From the NCBI GenBank assembly GCA_024235175.1, contig JACKMX010000007.1, positions 124,001 to 188,000 on the forward strand: DNA of 64,000 nt, in the 5' to 3' direction. The notes under the pieces were generated by a model. The model was not told the origin of the DNA. It did not search any database and saw only the letters and a list, made by a program, of their open reading frames with translations. This stretch comes from Chromatiaceae bacterium (GTDB lineage Bacteria > Pseudomonadota > Gammaproteobacteria > Chromatiales > Chromatiaceae). Made by a program: the position numbers and the translations under genes. Below, piece after piece: positions 25,781-34,161 of the stretch. Numbering within the stretch: the stretch's first letter is position 1; each line of letters opens with the position of its first letter.

Positions 25781-27229
25781 TTACCCGACCGCGCCCTCCA
25801 GCGTGAGATCGAGCAGCTTTTGCGCTTCCATCGCGAACTCCATTGGCAGCTCCCTGAACACCTCCTTGCAGAAGCCGTTGACGATCAGGGATACCGCATT
25901 CTCTTCGGAGAGCCCGCGCTGGCGGCAGTAGAAGAGCTGATCTTCGCCGATCCTGGAAGTGGTCGCTTCATGCTCAACCTTGGCGCTCGGGTTTTTGACC
26001 TCGATGTAAGGGAAGGTGTGAGCGCCGCAACGGTTGCCGATCAGCAGGGAGTCGCAGCGGGTGTGGTTGCGTGCGTTTTCCGCTTTCGGTGTCATCCGCA
26101 CCAGACCCCGGTAGGTGTTCTGGCCGCGTCCGGCGGAGATGCCCTTCGACACGATAGTACTCTTTGTGTTGCGGCCCATATGGATCATTTTGGTGCCCGT
26201 ATCCGCCTGCTGTCCCGCCCTTGTTACCGCCACCGAGTGAAATTCGCCCACCGAGTCGTCACCACGCAGAATGCAGCTGGGATATTTCCAGGTGATGGCC
26301 GATCCTGTCTCCACCTGGGTCCAGGAGATGTGTGAACGTTCGCCCCGGCAGTCACCCCGTTTGGTGACGAAATTGTAGATGCCTCCGCGTCCGTCGGCGT
26401 CGCCGGGATACCAGTTCTGCACCGTTGAGTATTTGATTGTTGCATCGGTCATGGCGACCAGCTCTACCACTGCGGCATGCAGTTGGTTGTTATCGCGCTT
26501 GGGTGCGGTGCAGCCTTCCAGATAGCTGACATGGCTCCCCTCTTCGGCGACGATAAGCGTGCGCTCGAACTGTCCGGTGTTCGCCTCGTTGATGCGGAAA
26601 TAGGATGACAGCTCCATCGGACACCTGACACCCCTGGGTATGTAAACGAAGGTGCCGTCGGAGAAGACCGCGGCGTTCAGGCAGGCGAAGTAGTTGTCGG
26701 TATAGGGAACCACCGAGCCCAGATATTTGCGCACCAACTCCGGATGGTGCCGAACCGCCTCGGAGAAGGAGCAGAATATCACCCCCGCTTTGGCCAGCGG
26801 TTCACGAAAAGTCGTTGCTATGGATACGCTGTCGAAAACCGCATCCACAGCGACACCGGCCAGTGCCTTCTGCTCCTCCAGCGGAATACCCAGTCTGTTG
26901 TACGCGGCGATCAACTCGGGGTCGACCTCGTCCAGGCTTTCCGGGCCGCCACCCCCTTTTTTCGGTGCTGAGTAGTAGGAGATGGCCTGATAGTCTATTT
27001 GCGGATGTTTCAGCTTGGCCCACTCGGGATCGGTCATGTTCAACCAGTGGCGGTAAGCCTTCAACCTGGCCTCCAGCAGCCACCCCGGTTCGCTTTTCCG
27101 GGCAGAGATCTGATGGATCGTCTCCTCACTCAGCCCCGGCGGCAAGGTATCTGTTTCAAGTTCGGTGACAAAACCGTGTTCGTACTCTTTTTGAACGAGC
27201 TCTGTTACCCTGTTTTCAGTTGTGCTCAT
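25781..27229 (-). CDS. sufB: Fe-S assembly scaffold subunit SufB
   Basis: This 482-residue protein is the SufB subunit on which nascent clusters form. Family motifs include GVRCPMELSSYFRIN, WKYPSCILRGDDSVGEF and KMIHMGRNTKS. Length matches bacterial SufB (about 480-495). It heads the operon sufBCD-sufT-sufE. The start at 27229 matches the family N-terminus, but the 15 nt before it (ATCTCCCTTCTC) are pyrimidine-rich with no Shine-Dalgarno sequence, which is odd for a first gene. An IscR-like operator lies 17 nt upstream. Confidence 0.97.
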   Translation of the reverse strand: MSTTENRVTELVQKEYEHGFVTELETDTLPPGLSEETIHQISARKSEPGWLLEARLKAYRHWLNMTDPEWAKLKHPQIDYQAISYYSAPKKGGGGPESLDEVDPELIAAYNRLGIPLEEQKALAGVAVDAVFDSVSIATTFREPLAKAGVIFCSFSEAVRHHPELVRKYLGSVVPYTDNYFACLNAAVFSDGTFVYIPRGVRCPMELSSYFRINEANTGQFERTLIVAEEGSHVSYLEGCTAPKRDNNQLHAAVVELVAMTDATIKYSTVQNWYPGDADGRGGIYNFVTKRGDCRGERSHISWTQVETGSAITWKYPSCILRGDDSVGEFHSVAVTRAGQQADTGTKMIHMGRNTKSTIVSKGISAGRGQNTYRGLVRMTPKAENARNHTRCDSLLIGNRCGAHTFPYIEVKNPSAKVEHEATTSRIGEDQLFYCRQRGLSEENAVSLIVNGFCKEVFRELPMEFAMEAQKLLDLTLEGAVG

Positions 27230-27245
27230 GAGAAGGGAGATCTAA

Positions 27246-27270
27246 ATAACCAAGTAATATTGTCAAGTAT
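27246..27270 (-). promoter_or_regulatory. IscR type-1-like operator upstream of sufB
   Basis: Read on the minus strand this 25-bp site is ATACTTGACAA, TAT, TACTTGGTTAT. Against the IscR type-1 consensus (ATASYYGACTR, 3 nt, YAGTCRRSTAT) the left half matches 10 of 11 positions and the right half 8 of 11, with exactly the right spacing. TATAAT (27274-27269, minus strand) adjoins it as a possible -10 element. Binding would place sufB under Fe-S-status control by IscR/SufR-like Rrf2 regulators. No iscR gene is in the window. Confidence 0.7.
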
Positions 27271-27338
27271 TATAATGGGCTCGCCAAGTTCGGATTTCAA
27301 CACTTGGATTTGCAGGGTAAGGGAAGGAGAATAGGGAA

Positions 27339-29209
27339 ATGCACGATCTTTTCATAAGCTACGCCCGGGAAGATGAAGCCTGGGTGGAGCGTTTCTGTGA
27401 GTTGCTGAAAACTGATGGACTCATCGTCTGGAAAGACTCTTCCATCCCCACGGGAAAATCATTCGGCCGGGTGATAGAGGAGGCTATCGCCAGTTCGCGT
27501 GCGGTGGTGGTGGTCTGGTCGCACTATTCGATCGACTCTGACTGGGTAAGGGCCGAAGCTACCGAAGGATTGAGACGAGGCATTCTGATGCCGGTACAAC
27601 GGGACGCCAGCGAGCCGCCGCTGCGTTTCAGAACCATTCAGACTATCGATCTGGCCAAGTGGAAGTTCGAAGCTGACTATCCCGCGTTTCGCAGACTGGT
27701 GGGAGAGCTCTGGAGCCTGATCCAGGCGGTTCCACCCAATGCTCAGTTGGAGAAGCAACCGCAGGATGAGTCGGCGCCTGTGCCGGACGGTAGTGGGAAA
27801 TGGCGTTATCTCATGGCAATCGCCGGGGTGCTTCTGGCGGTTGCGTTGGGGGCCGCGCTATGGCACTGGTTCAGTGTGGAGAAGCGCGGTCAACTATCAA
27901 TTGAATTGACTGCTGCCTCAATCGCCGCATTGGACGAGGTAGGCTCCCGTTATAACTCTTCCGGTCACTACTGGCGCTATTTCCTTGACGAAGATGGAGG
28001 GCAGTTGCTGGTCGAGCGAAGTGTGCTGCTGGCGCTGGAAGCAGTAAAGGTTGAGGCGACTCCACAGGCGATAGAGGCATTGCGCCAAAGTCTGGTACTG
28101 CTGCGGAGACCCCTGCAGGAGTTCCGCAGCTTAAATGCGGCAAACAGGGCGGAAATCGCCTCTGACGGGACCCGGATAGCCTGGTCTCACAGAAATGGCG
28201 TGCAACTACTCGATACGCTGGATGAGGCGAACAACAGGGATCTTGAATCGGATGGACGGATCGCCGGTCTCGTTTTTCTTGCGGACAGCGATTTATTTGG
28301 CCGCTGTCGGAGGTGATGGCGGTCTGGATGTCTGGAATCTCGCTAGCGGCAAAAAATGCTGCATAGCGTGGGCAGCGGGGAGAATACGATCGATTTTGCA
28401 CTGAATGCTTCCGCATCACGGATTGCGGTGCGTCAGGCCGGGCTGGTAACCGTGCTTGAATTGCCGGGCGGTCGAAAGATTGCAAAGATCGATACAGACA
28501 GATTTGTCAATCTCAGTGCATACCAGAGTCTGGATCTGAGCCCGGACGGGACCCTACTGGCGATAGCGCTAAAAGACGAGGTGGTGATATGGGATCTCGA
28601 AAAGGGTGAGGAGCGTTTTCGTATCGCCGTTGGTCAGCGTGTTTCCGGGCTTGGTTTCGATCCAGAGGAAAGGTTCTGCTGGCGTTTTCCAGCGACGGCA
28701 AGGGACGCCTGATCAACCCCACATATGGCGACTCTAAAGATTTTTCGCTGCAGCGGGGAGCTGATCTTATCCGCTTCTCCTCAGCTCCAGGTCTGGTTGC
28801 CTTCACAGCGGGAGGCCAGGTGCTGGTTGCCCTGCTTGACGCCCCGGGTAAACCGATTCTCCAATACGGCCATGCCGACAATGTCAAGTATATCCGTTTC
28901 AGCGAAGATGGCCGGCTGATCGCTTCGGCGGGTCAGGATGGCATGGTGCGTGTCTGGGATATCGAAGCCGGTAGAGAGCTGAGCCGGTTTGCCTACAAAG
29001 ATCAGGTGCTCGCACTTCGCTTCAGTCCCGATGGGAACAGAGTGACCGCGATCGCAAGGAATGGGCAGGTTGGAATCTGGCCGATTGCTTACGATGATCC
29101 GGCAACCGAAGCCTGCCGTGGACTGAAACGCAATCTCACACCAGAGGAGTGGCATCAATACTTGAGCTCTCAGTCATATCGCAAGACATGCACAACTGCA
29201 CAGCCCTGA
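27339..29209 (+). pseudogene. TIR - transmembrane - WD40 protein, three frameshifts
   Basis: A TIR domain (residues 1-130, opening MHDLFISYAREDEAW) has the candidate NADase glutamate Glu73 in SDWVRAE. A membrane helix follows at about 155-177 and then WD40-like repeats (for example SAGQDGMVRVWDIEAG). The reading frame breaks three times: an extra T near 28293-28299, a missing A in the A run at 28351-28356, and a missing base near 28669-28673. Correcting these restores one protein of about 620 residues ending NLTPEEWHQYLSSQSYRKTC. A strong AGGGAA ribosome site precedes the ATG. It is a decaying gene or carries assembly errors. It diverges from sufB. Confidence 0.85.
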
Positions 29210-29426
29210 CTTCTATTTGGGCGGATGGCTGGTTCCCTGTAAACCGGAATATGGAAACGAGACAGCGAGCACAATCCCTGCTGATGTGGCGGAGAGTTTC
29301 AATAATTCTTGGCATTATTTGCGCATCAGGAGTAAGGTTGAGAGCAGGAGTCGATTAAACCGCTATATTCGGCACTAGTACCAGGGAGGAATCAGCGTAA
29401 CTGAAACTTATGACATGCCAGGCTGA

Positions 29427-31952
29427 GTGACTGCCTTGTCAGTTCCAGATGGAGGTTTCAATAATAAAAACTCCGTTGTCGTTTTATTTTTGTTACTCCT
29501 CCTGATTACATCCGGCGCGGGTGCAGCCGGTCTGCCTGATTGGGCCAGAACGAATCTGACCGCAGAGCAACAGACATGGATACAGTCACATCCTGTGATA
29601 AGAGCAAGGGTAGGTGCTGCGCGTCCTGACCACTTCAGCATAAACGGCGAAGCCAGGGGACTCAGCGTCGATTATTTGAAATTGATCAGTGAACGGACGG
29701 GACTCAGTTTCGACTACATAACCGGCATGCCATGGGCAGGGGCTATAGAGAACGTCAGTCAAGGCAGAGGCGCCGACCTGCTGCTTACCATTAAGCGCAC
29801 ACCGGAGCGGGAGGCGCAGCTGGCATTCACCGAAGACTACCTGCTCAGACCCTGGGTTATCTTTACCCGCAAGGATGCACCGTTTATCTCCCATGTAAAT
29901 GAGCTTATGGGCAAACTTGTCTCGGTCGAGCAGGCTTATGTCATGCATGAACTGCTGGCTCGGGAGTTTCCCGGGATTCGGCTCAAGGTTGTGCCGACCA
30001 CACTCGATGCGTTGAAGGCGCTCGCCGCCGGTCAGGTGGATGCCTACGTCGGCAGCCTGTCTACCGGCAGTTACCTGATCAACACCGAGAGTTTGGCCAA
30101 TATCAAGGTCGCCGCTCCGACCCATTTCGATAACCACAATCAGGCGATGGCGGTCCGCCCGGATTGGGCGGTACTGGCGGATATCATCAACCAGGTTTTA
30201 CGGAACATCTCGCCGGGGAACACCAGCAGATAAATTCAAGATGGTTTTCAGTCCGCTTCGAGCATGGCATTCGCTGGCGCGACGTGTTGTTATGGGGCGG
30301 GATTGGGCGTGGCGCTGTTCTCTGTTATTTTTCTGATAATCTCCAGAAAAAACAATCAATTGCGCGAGGAGATCGCACAACGGAAACAGGTTGTCGAGAT
30401 CCTACGCAAGAGCGAACAGCGCTTTCGCAGTGTCTTTGATCAGCAGTTCCAGTTTATGGTGATTCTCGCACCGGATGGCCGTGTCCTTGAGGTTAATGAA
30501 CTGGCGCTGCGAATGCAGAATTACACGCGCGAGGATTATATTGGAAAGCTTTTCTGGGATTCTCCGGCATGGCAGGATCTGCCCGAGTGGCCGGCGATCT
30601 TGCGGCAGAGGCTGCAGCAGGCTGCGCGAGGCGGATCTCCGATTCTGACGGAGGATATCTATAAAACCGCCAACGGTGAGATCCGCTTTGCGGACGCCGC
30701 AACGACGGCGATCTTCGATGAGCAAGGCGGAGTCGAGTATTTTGTCGTACAGGCGTCGGATACCACTGAACGCCAGAAGGCGCGGGAGGAGCAGGCCCGG
30801 CTTAACCGGGAGCTTTCCCAGGCGCGCAAGATGGAGGCACTGGGCCAACTGACCGGCGGTATTGCCCACGATTTCAACAACATTCTCGGAATTGTACTTG
30901 GGTACACAGCGCTTGGCATGGAGATGGCCCGGAAGCTCGGCGAGCAGAGAATGATTGAGTATCTTGCTCGGGTGGAGCGGGCGGGACTCAGAGCAAAAAG
31001 TCTGGTGACTCAGATGCTCGCGTTCAGCCGTGGGGATGAAAGCAAACCAGTTCCCCTGCAGTTCACGCCGCTGATCGAGGAGCAGGTGAAAATCCTCCGC
31101 TCTTCGCTTCCCAGCAGCATCAAGATAGAAACTGCGCTGCAGCAGCGACTGCCCGATGTGGAGATGGACCCGGTCCATCTGCAACAGATAATGATGAATC
31201 TGAGCCTCAATTCGCGGGATGCAATGGATGGTTCCGGTACTCTGAGTATCGGCGTAAAGGAGGCACAGATTGCGGGCGAGGAGTGTGTCGCCTGTCACCA
31301 GCGGATAGAGGGAGCGTGGGTGGAGCTGTCGGTGGCGGATACCGGTCCCGGGATAACGCCCGATGCCGAAGAACATCTGTTCGAACCGTTTTTCACCACC
31401 AAGTCCGTGGGTCAGGGCAGCGGCATGGGTCTGGCGGTAGTGCATGGGATCATGACGCGTCTCGGTGGGCACATCATAGTTGAGAGCAGGCCAGGGGAAG
31501 GGTGTTGCATACGCCTGCTGTTCCAGCCAATGCCTGCCTCTTCACCGGAAGATATCGAAGTGCAGGTCCGGGGTAACGGGGAACATCTCCTCGTCGTCGA
31601 TGATGAACCGGAACTGGCCGGTTACCTGCATGAACTGCTGGAGCTCAACGGCTACCAGGTCACAAAGAAAACTGACAGCCGGTCAGCCCTAGATCAACTC
31701 ACCGCGGATCCGGACACAATAGATCTTCTGATCACTGACCAGACCATGCCGGATATGAGTGGTATGGAGTTGATTGAACGCTTGAGGAAGCTGCGTGCTG
31801 AGATTCCGGTGATTCTCTGCAGCGGGTTCAGTGAAAAGATCGATCGTGAACAGGCTCGGAAGATCGGGATCCGTTATCTTGCAAAACCCATTAAAAGCGA
31901 GCAGCTCCTGAATATGGTGAGGGAGGCACTCGCCGCCGGTAAAGAGTTGTAG
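29427..31952 (+). pseudogene. Hybrid sensor kinase with periplasmic binding domain, two compensating frameshifts
   Basis: A signal-like helix is followed by a bacterial SBP-3-type sensor domain (to about 30210), a membrane helix (about 30310-30350), PAS (about 30400-30770), HisKA with GGIAHDFNN, an HATPase with DTGPGI and GSGMGLAVVHG, and a receiver domain with LLITDQTMP. The frame is broken by a missing G in the run at 30215-30218 and restored by an extra base near 30296-30311; the intervening 85 bp in the other frame encode the expected linker. The start is GTG at 29427. The first half alone ends at 30233. It would sense a small ligand and phosphorylate an output regulator not found here. 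Confidence 0.85.
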
Positions 31953-32030
31953 CGTTTGAACTCATCAAACTTTGTAACCGCTTGCCCGGTCCATGGTTAA
32001 CCCATTTGGTCTGAGTAGATGCAATTTTTT

Positions 32031-32594
32031 TCAGATTCCGCTTTTCTCTTTGACGTAAAACTCCGGCCAGCTGCGCCGAATCACTTCGCCGTCGCCGCGC
32101 AGGGCGACGCAGGTATCCAGATAGTGGGGCTTCTCCTTGACCGGTTTTTTCAGTGCAACCTCCTCCCAAGTGGGATTCATGGTCTGGAATGCGGTGGTGG
32201 CGATGTAGGACATCATCTCAATCAGGTGGGTGCAGCCGCGGGTTACGCCTACACGTTCACGTACCTGGCGCATGAAGCCGCCGCCGATCTGCAGTCCGAT
32301 CAGATGCTGCATCGGCGCCGGCCCGGCGGTGCATGCGCTGAATGGGTGGTAGTCAGAAGCCGCATCGATTTCATGGATGACCAGATCCAGATCCAGCGTC
32401 ACCCGCAGCAGCATGCCGTGAATGGGTTCGTCCGCTTCGGTAGTGCGGCCGCCCAGGCGGTTCTCAAAGCGAAAGGGCTTGGTGTCGACCAGCTTGGCTT
32501 CGATATCCCAAAGTCCATCATCGCGCATAAACCCTTCGCAGGTGATGTGACGGGTGTGCAAGTGTTTGCGTTTGGCTGCGGGTTTCAGTGGCAT
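32031..32594 (-). CDS. DUF2889 domain protein
   Basis: This 187-residue DUF2889 protein has no known function. It has the family pattern: a strand-rich start (KHLHTRHITCEGFMRDDGLW), a central DLVIHEIDAASDYHPFSAC, and the GCTHLIEMMSYIATTAF segment near residues 120-140, which includes Cys and His residues that could bind a metal. It has no signal peptide. It lies downstream of paaJ on the same strand, separated by a repeat. Its presence next to aromatic genes may indicate an accessory catabolic role, which is only inferred. Confidence 0.85.
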   Translation of the reverse strand: MPLKPAAKRKHLHTRHITCEGFMRDDGLWDIEAKLVDTKPFRFENRLGGRTTEADEPIHGMLLRVTLDLDLVIHEIDAASDYHPFSACTAGPAPMQHLIGLQIGGGFMRQVRERVGVTRGCTHLIEMMSYIATTAFQTMNPTWEEVALKKPVKEKPHYLDTCVALRGDGEVIRRSWPEFYVKEKSGI

Positions 32595-32613
32595 GGGTGT
32601 ATATCCTGAATTG

Positions 32614-32696
32614 AAAGGTGTCGGATCCCTTTTTACTTGAATGAATCGAAAAAGTTAAATACAAGTCATTGTGTAAAAAGGGATCCGACCCTTTTT
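32614..32696. repeat. Short form (83 bp) of the GGATCC-ended inverted repeat
   Basis: GTCGGATCCCTTTTTAC (32620-32636) and GTAAAAAGGGATCCGAC (32673-32689) form a perfect 17-bp inverted repeat, with AAAGGT and CCTTTTT outside. The interior GAATGAATCGAAAAA matches the short copy at 10844-10923 in the opposite orientation. It lies between DUF2889 and paaJ, ending 14 nt from the paaJ stop, and could form a hairpin that attenuates read-through. Confidence 0.85.
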
Positions 32697-32710
32697 AATT
32701 TGCTTTTTAA

Positions 32711-33916
32711 TCAAACTCGCTCAATGATGGCTGCAATACCCTGGCCGACGCCGATGCACATGGTGCAGAGGGCATAGCGGCCGCCGCTTCTCTGCAGCTG
32801 GTACATGGCAGTTGTGACCAGTCTGGCGCCGCTCATGCCCAGCGGGTGGCCCAGCGCAATGGCGCCGCCATTGGGATTGACCTGGGGAGCATTGTCATCC
32901 AGACCAAGTTCGCGCAGCACCGCCAGCGCCTGGGCGGCGAAGGCCTCGTTCAGTTCGATCAGATTCATCTGCCCGATCTTCAGTCCGGTCATCTGCAGCA
33001 GCTTGATGCTGGCCGGTGCCGGGCCTATGCCCATGATGCGTGGCTCCACGCCAACCGCTGCGGTAGCGACGACACGGGCTTTCGCTGTCAGACCGTTCGC
33101 TATTCCCGCCGCTTCCGAACCGAGCAGCAGCGCACAGGAACCGTCATTGACCCCGGAGGCGTTGCCTGCGGTGACCGAGCCGCCCCTGCGGAACGGAGCC
33201 TGCAGCGCAGCCAATGATTCCAGCGTGGTGGCAGCGCGTGGATGTTCGTCCCGGTCAACGGTCAGCGGATCCCCCTTGCGTTGAGGGATCGCAACAGGGG
33301 CGATTTCGTCATTGAAAAATCCGGCCTGCCGGGCGGCTTCGCATTTCTGCTGACTGCGCAGTGCGAACAGGTCCTGATCTTTACGAGAGATGTTGAACTG
33401 CTCGGCCAGATTCTCGGCGGTCTCGGGCATTGAGTCGATGCCGTATTGCGCTTGCATCACTCTGTTGACGAAGCGCCAGCCGATGGTGGTGTCGTAAATC
33501 TCCGCAGTGCGAGAGAATGCGCTCTCCGCCTTGGGCATCACGAACGGTGCCCGCGACATCGATTCCACGCCGCCGGCAATAATTAAGGATGCTTCGCCAG
33601 CCTTGATGCCGCGTGCGGCCAGTCCCACCGCGTCCATGCCCGATCCGCACAGCCGGTTGACCGTGGTGCCTCCCACCGCCACCGGCAGCCCTGCAAGCAA
33701 CGCCGCCATGCGGGCCACGTTGCGGTTGTCCTCACCAGCCTGATTGGCGCAGCCGTAGATGACGTCGTCCACCTGCTCCCAGTCGACGCCGGGGTTTCGT
33801 TCCATCAATACCCGCATCGGTATCGCAGCCAGGTCGTCCGTGCGCAGCGATGACAGAGCGCCGCCATAGCGGCCTATCGGCGTGCGAATGGCGTCGTAAA
33901 TATAGGCTTCGTTCAT
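32711..33916 (-). CDS. paaJ: 3-oxoadipyl-CoA / 3-oxo-5,6-dehydrosuberyl-CoA thiolase
   Basis: This 401-residue thiolase cleaves 3-oxoadipyl-CoA to succinyl-CoA and acetyl-CoA, ending phenylacetate breakdown, and also acts on the C8 intermediate. The acyl-binding cysteine is in NRLCGSGMDA; the base motifs GHPLG and CMCIGVGQG are present (Cys in ALCTMCIGVG). It opens IRTPIGRYGGALSSLRTDDL, very close to E. coli PaaJ. Both flanks carry copies of the GGATCC-ended repeat, which widen its distance from paaH to 245 bp and may uncouple its expression. Confidence 0.95.
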   Translation of the reverse strand: MNEAYIYDAIRTPIGRYGGALSSLRTDDLAAIPMRVLMERNPGVDWEQVDDVIYGCANQAGEDNRNVARMAALLAGLPVAVGGTTVNRLCGSGMDAVGLAARGIKAGEASLIIAGGVESMSRAPFVMPKAESAFSRTAEIYDTTIGWRFVNRVMQAQYGIDSMPETAENLAEQFNISRKDQDLFALRSQQKCEAARQAGFFNDEIAPVAIPQRKGDPLTVDRDEHPRAATTLESLAALQAPFRRGGSVTAGNASGVNDGSCALLLGSEAAGIANGLTAKARVVATAAVGVEPRIMGIGPAPASIKLLQMTGLKIGQMNLIELNEAFAAQALAVLRELGLDDNAPQVNPNGGAIALGHPLGMSGARLVTTAMYQLQRSGGRYALCTMCIGVGQGIAAIIERV

Positions 33917-33952
33917 TCATATTCCCAAATAAAAGGAAAAATAAAAGGGGTC

Positions 33953-34157
33953 AAATAAAAGGGGTCGGATCCGAATAGCACAGAGTTTAAGCCGATACGG
34001 GTTGTTTCTGGAGGAAACGCCAGTGGCAGGGATGCCACTGTCGAGCCTACATGGACGTATTTACGGCGTTTTCCGGAAGAAATGACCTGTGTCGGCTAGT
34101 CAACTACTCGACGATTATAGTTAAGTATGTGCCATTCGGATCCGACCCCTTTTATTT
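33953..34157 (-). repeat. Long form (205 bp) of the GGATCC-ended inverted repeat
   Basis: AAATAAAAGGGGTCGGATCC at 33953-33972 and its exact complement at 34138-34157 are perfect 20-bp terminal inverted repeats, and similarity continues inward (GAATAGCACA versus GAATGGCACA). On the minus strand the interior matches the long copy at 10912-11205. The left end is preceded by a partial duplicate, ATAAAAGGGGTC. The element fills the paaH-paaJ gap; there is no coding sequence in it. Confidence 0.87.
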
Positions 34158-34161
34158 CCTT

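Noticed and set aside
28290..28360. Programmed ribosomal frameshifting in the TIR-WD40 gene
   Set aside because: Three separate shifts in both directions are needed, and no slippery heptamer with a downstream structure is evident; indels are simpler.
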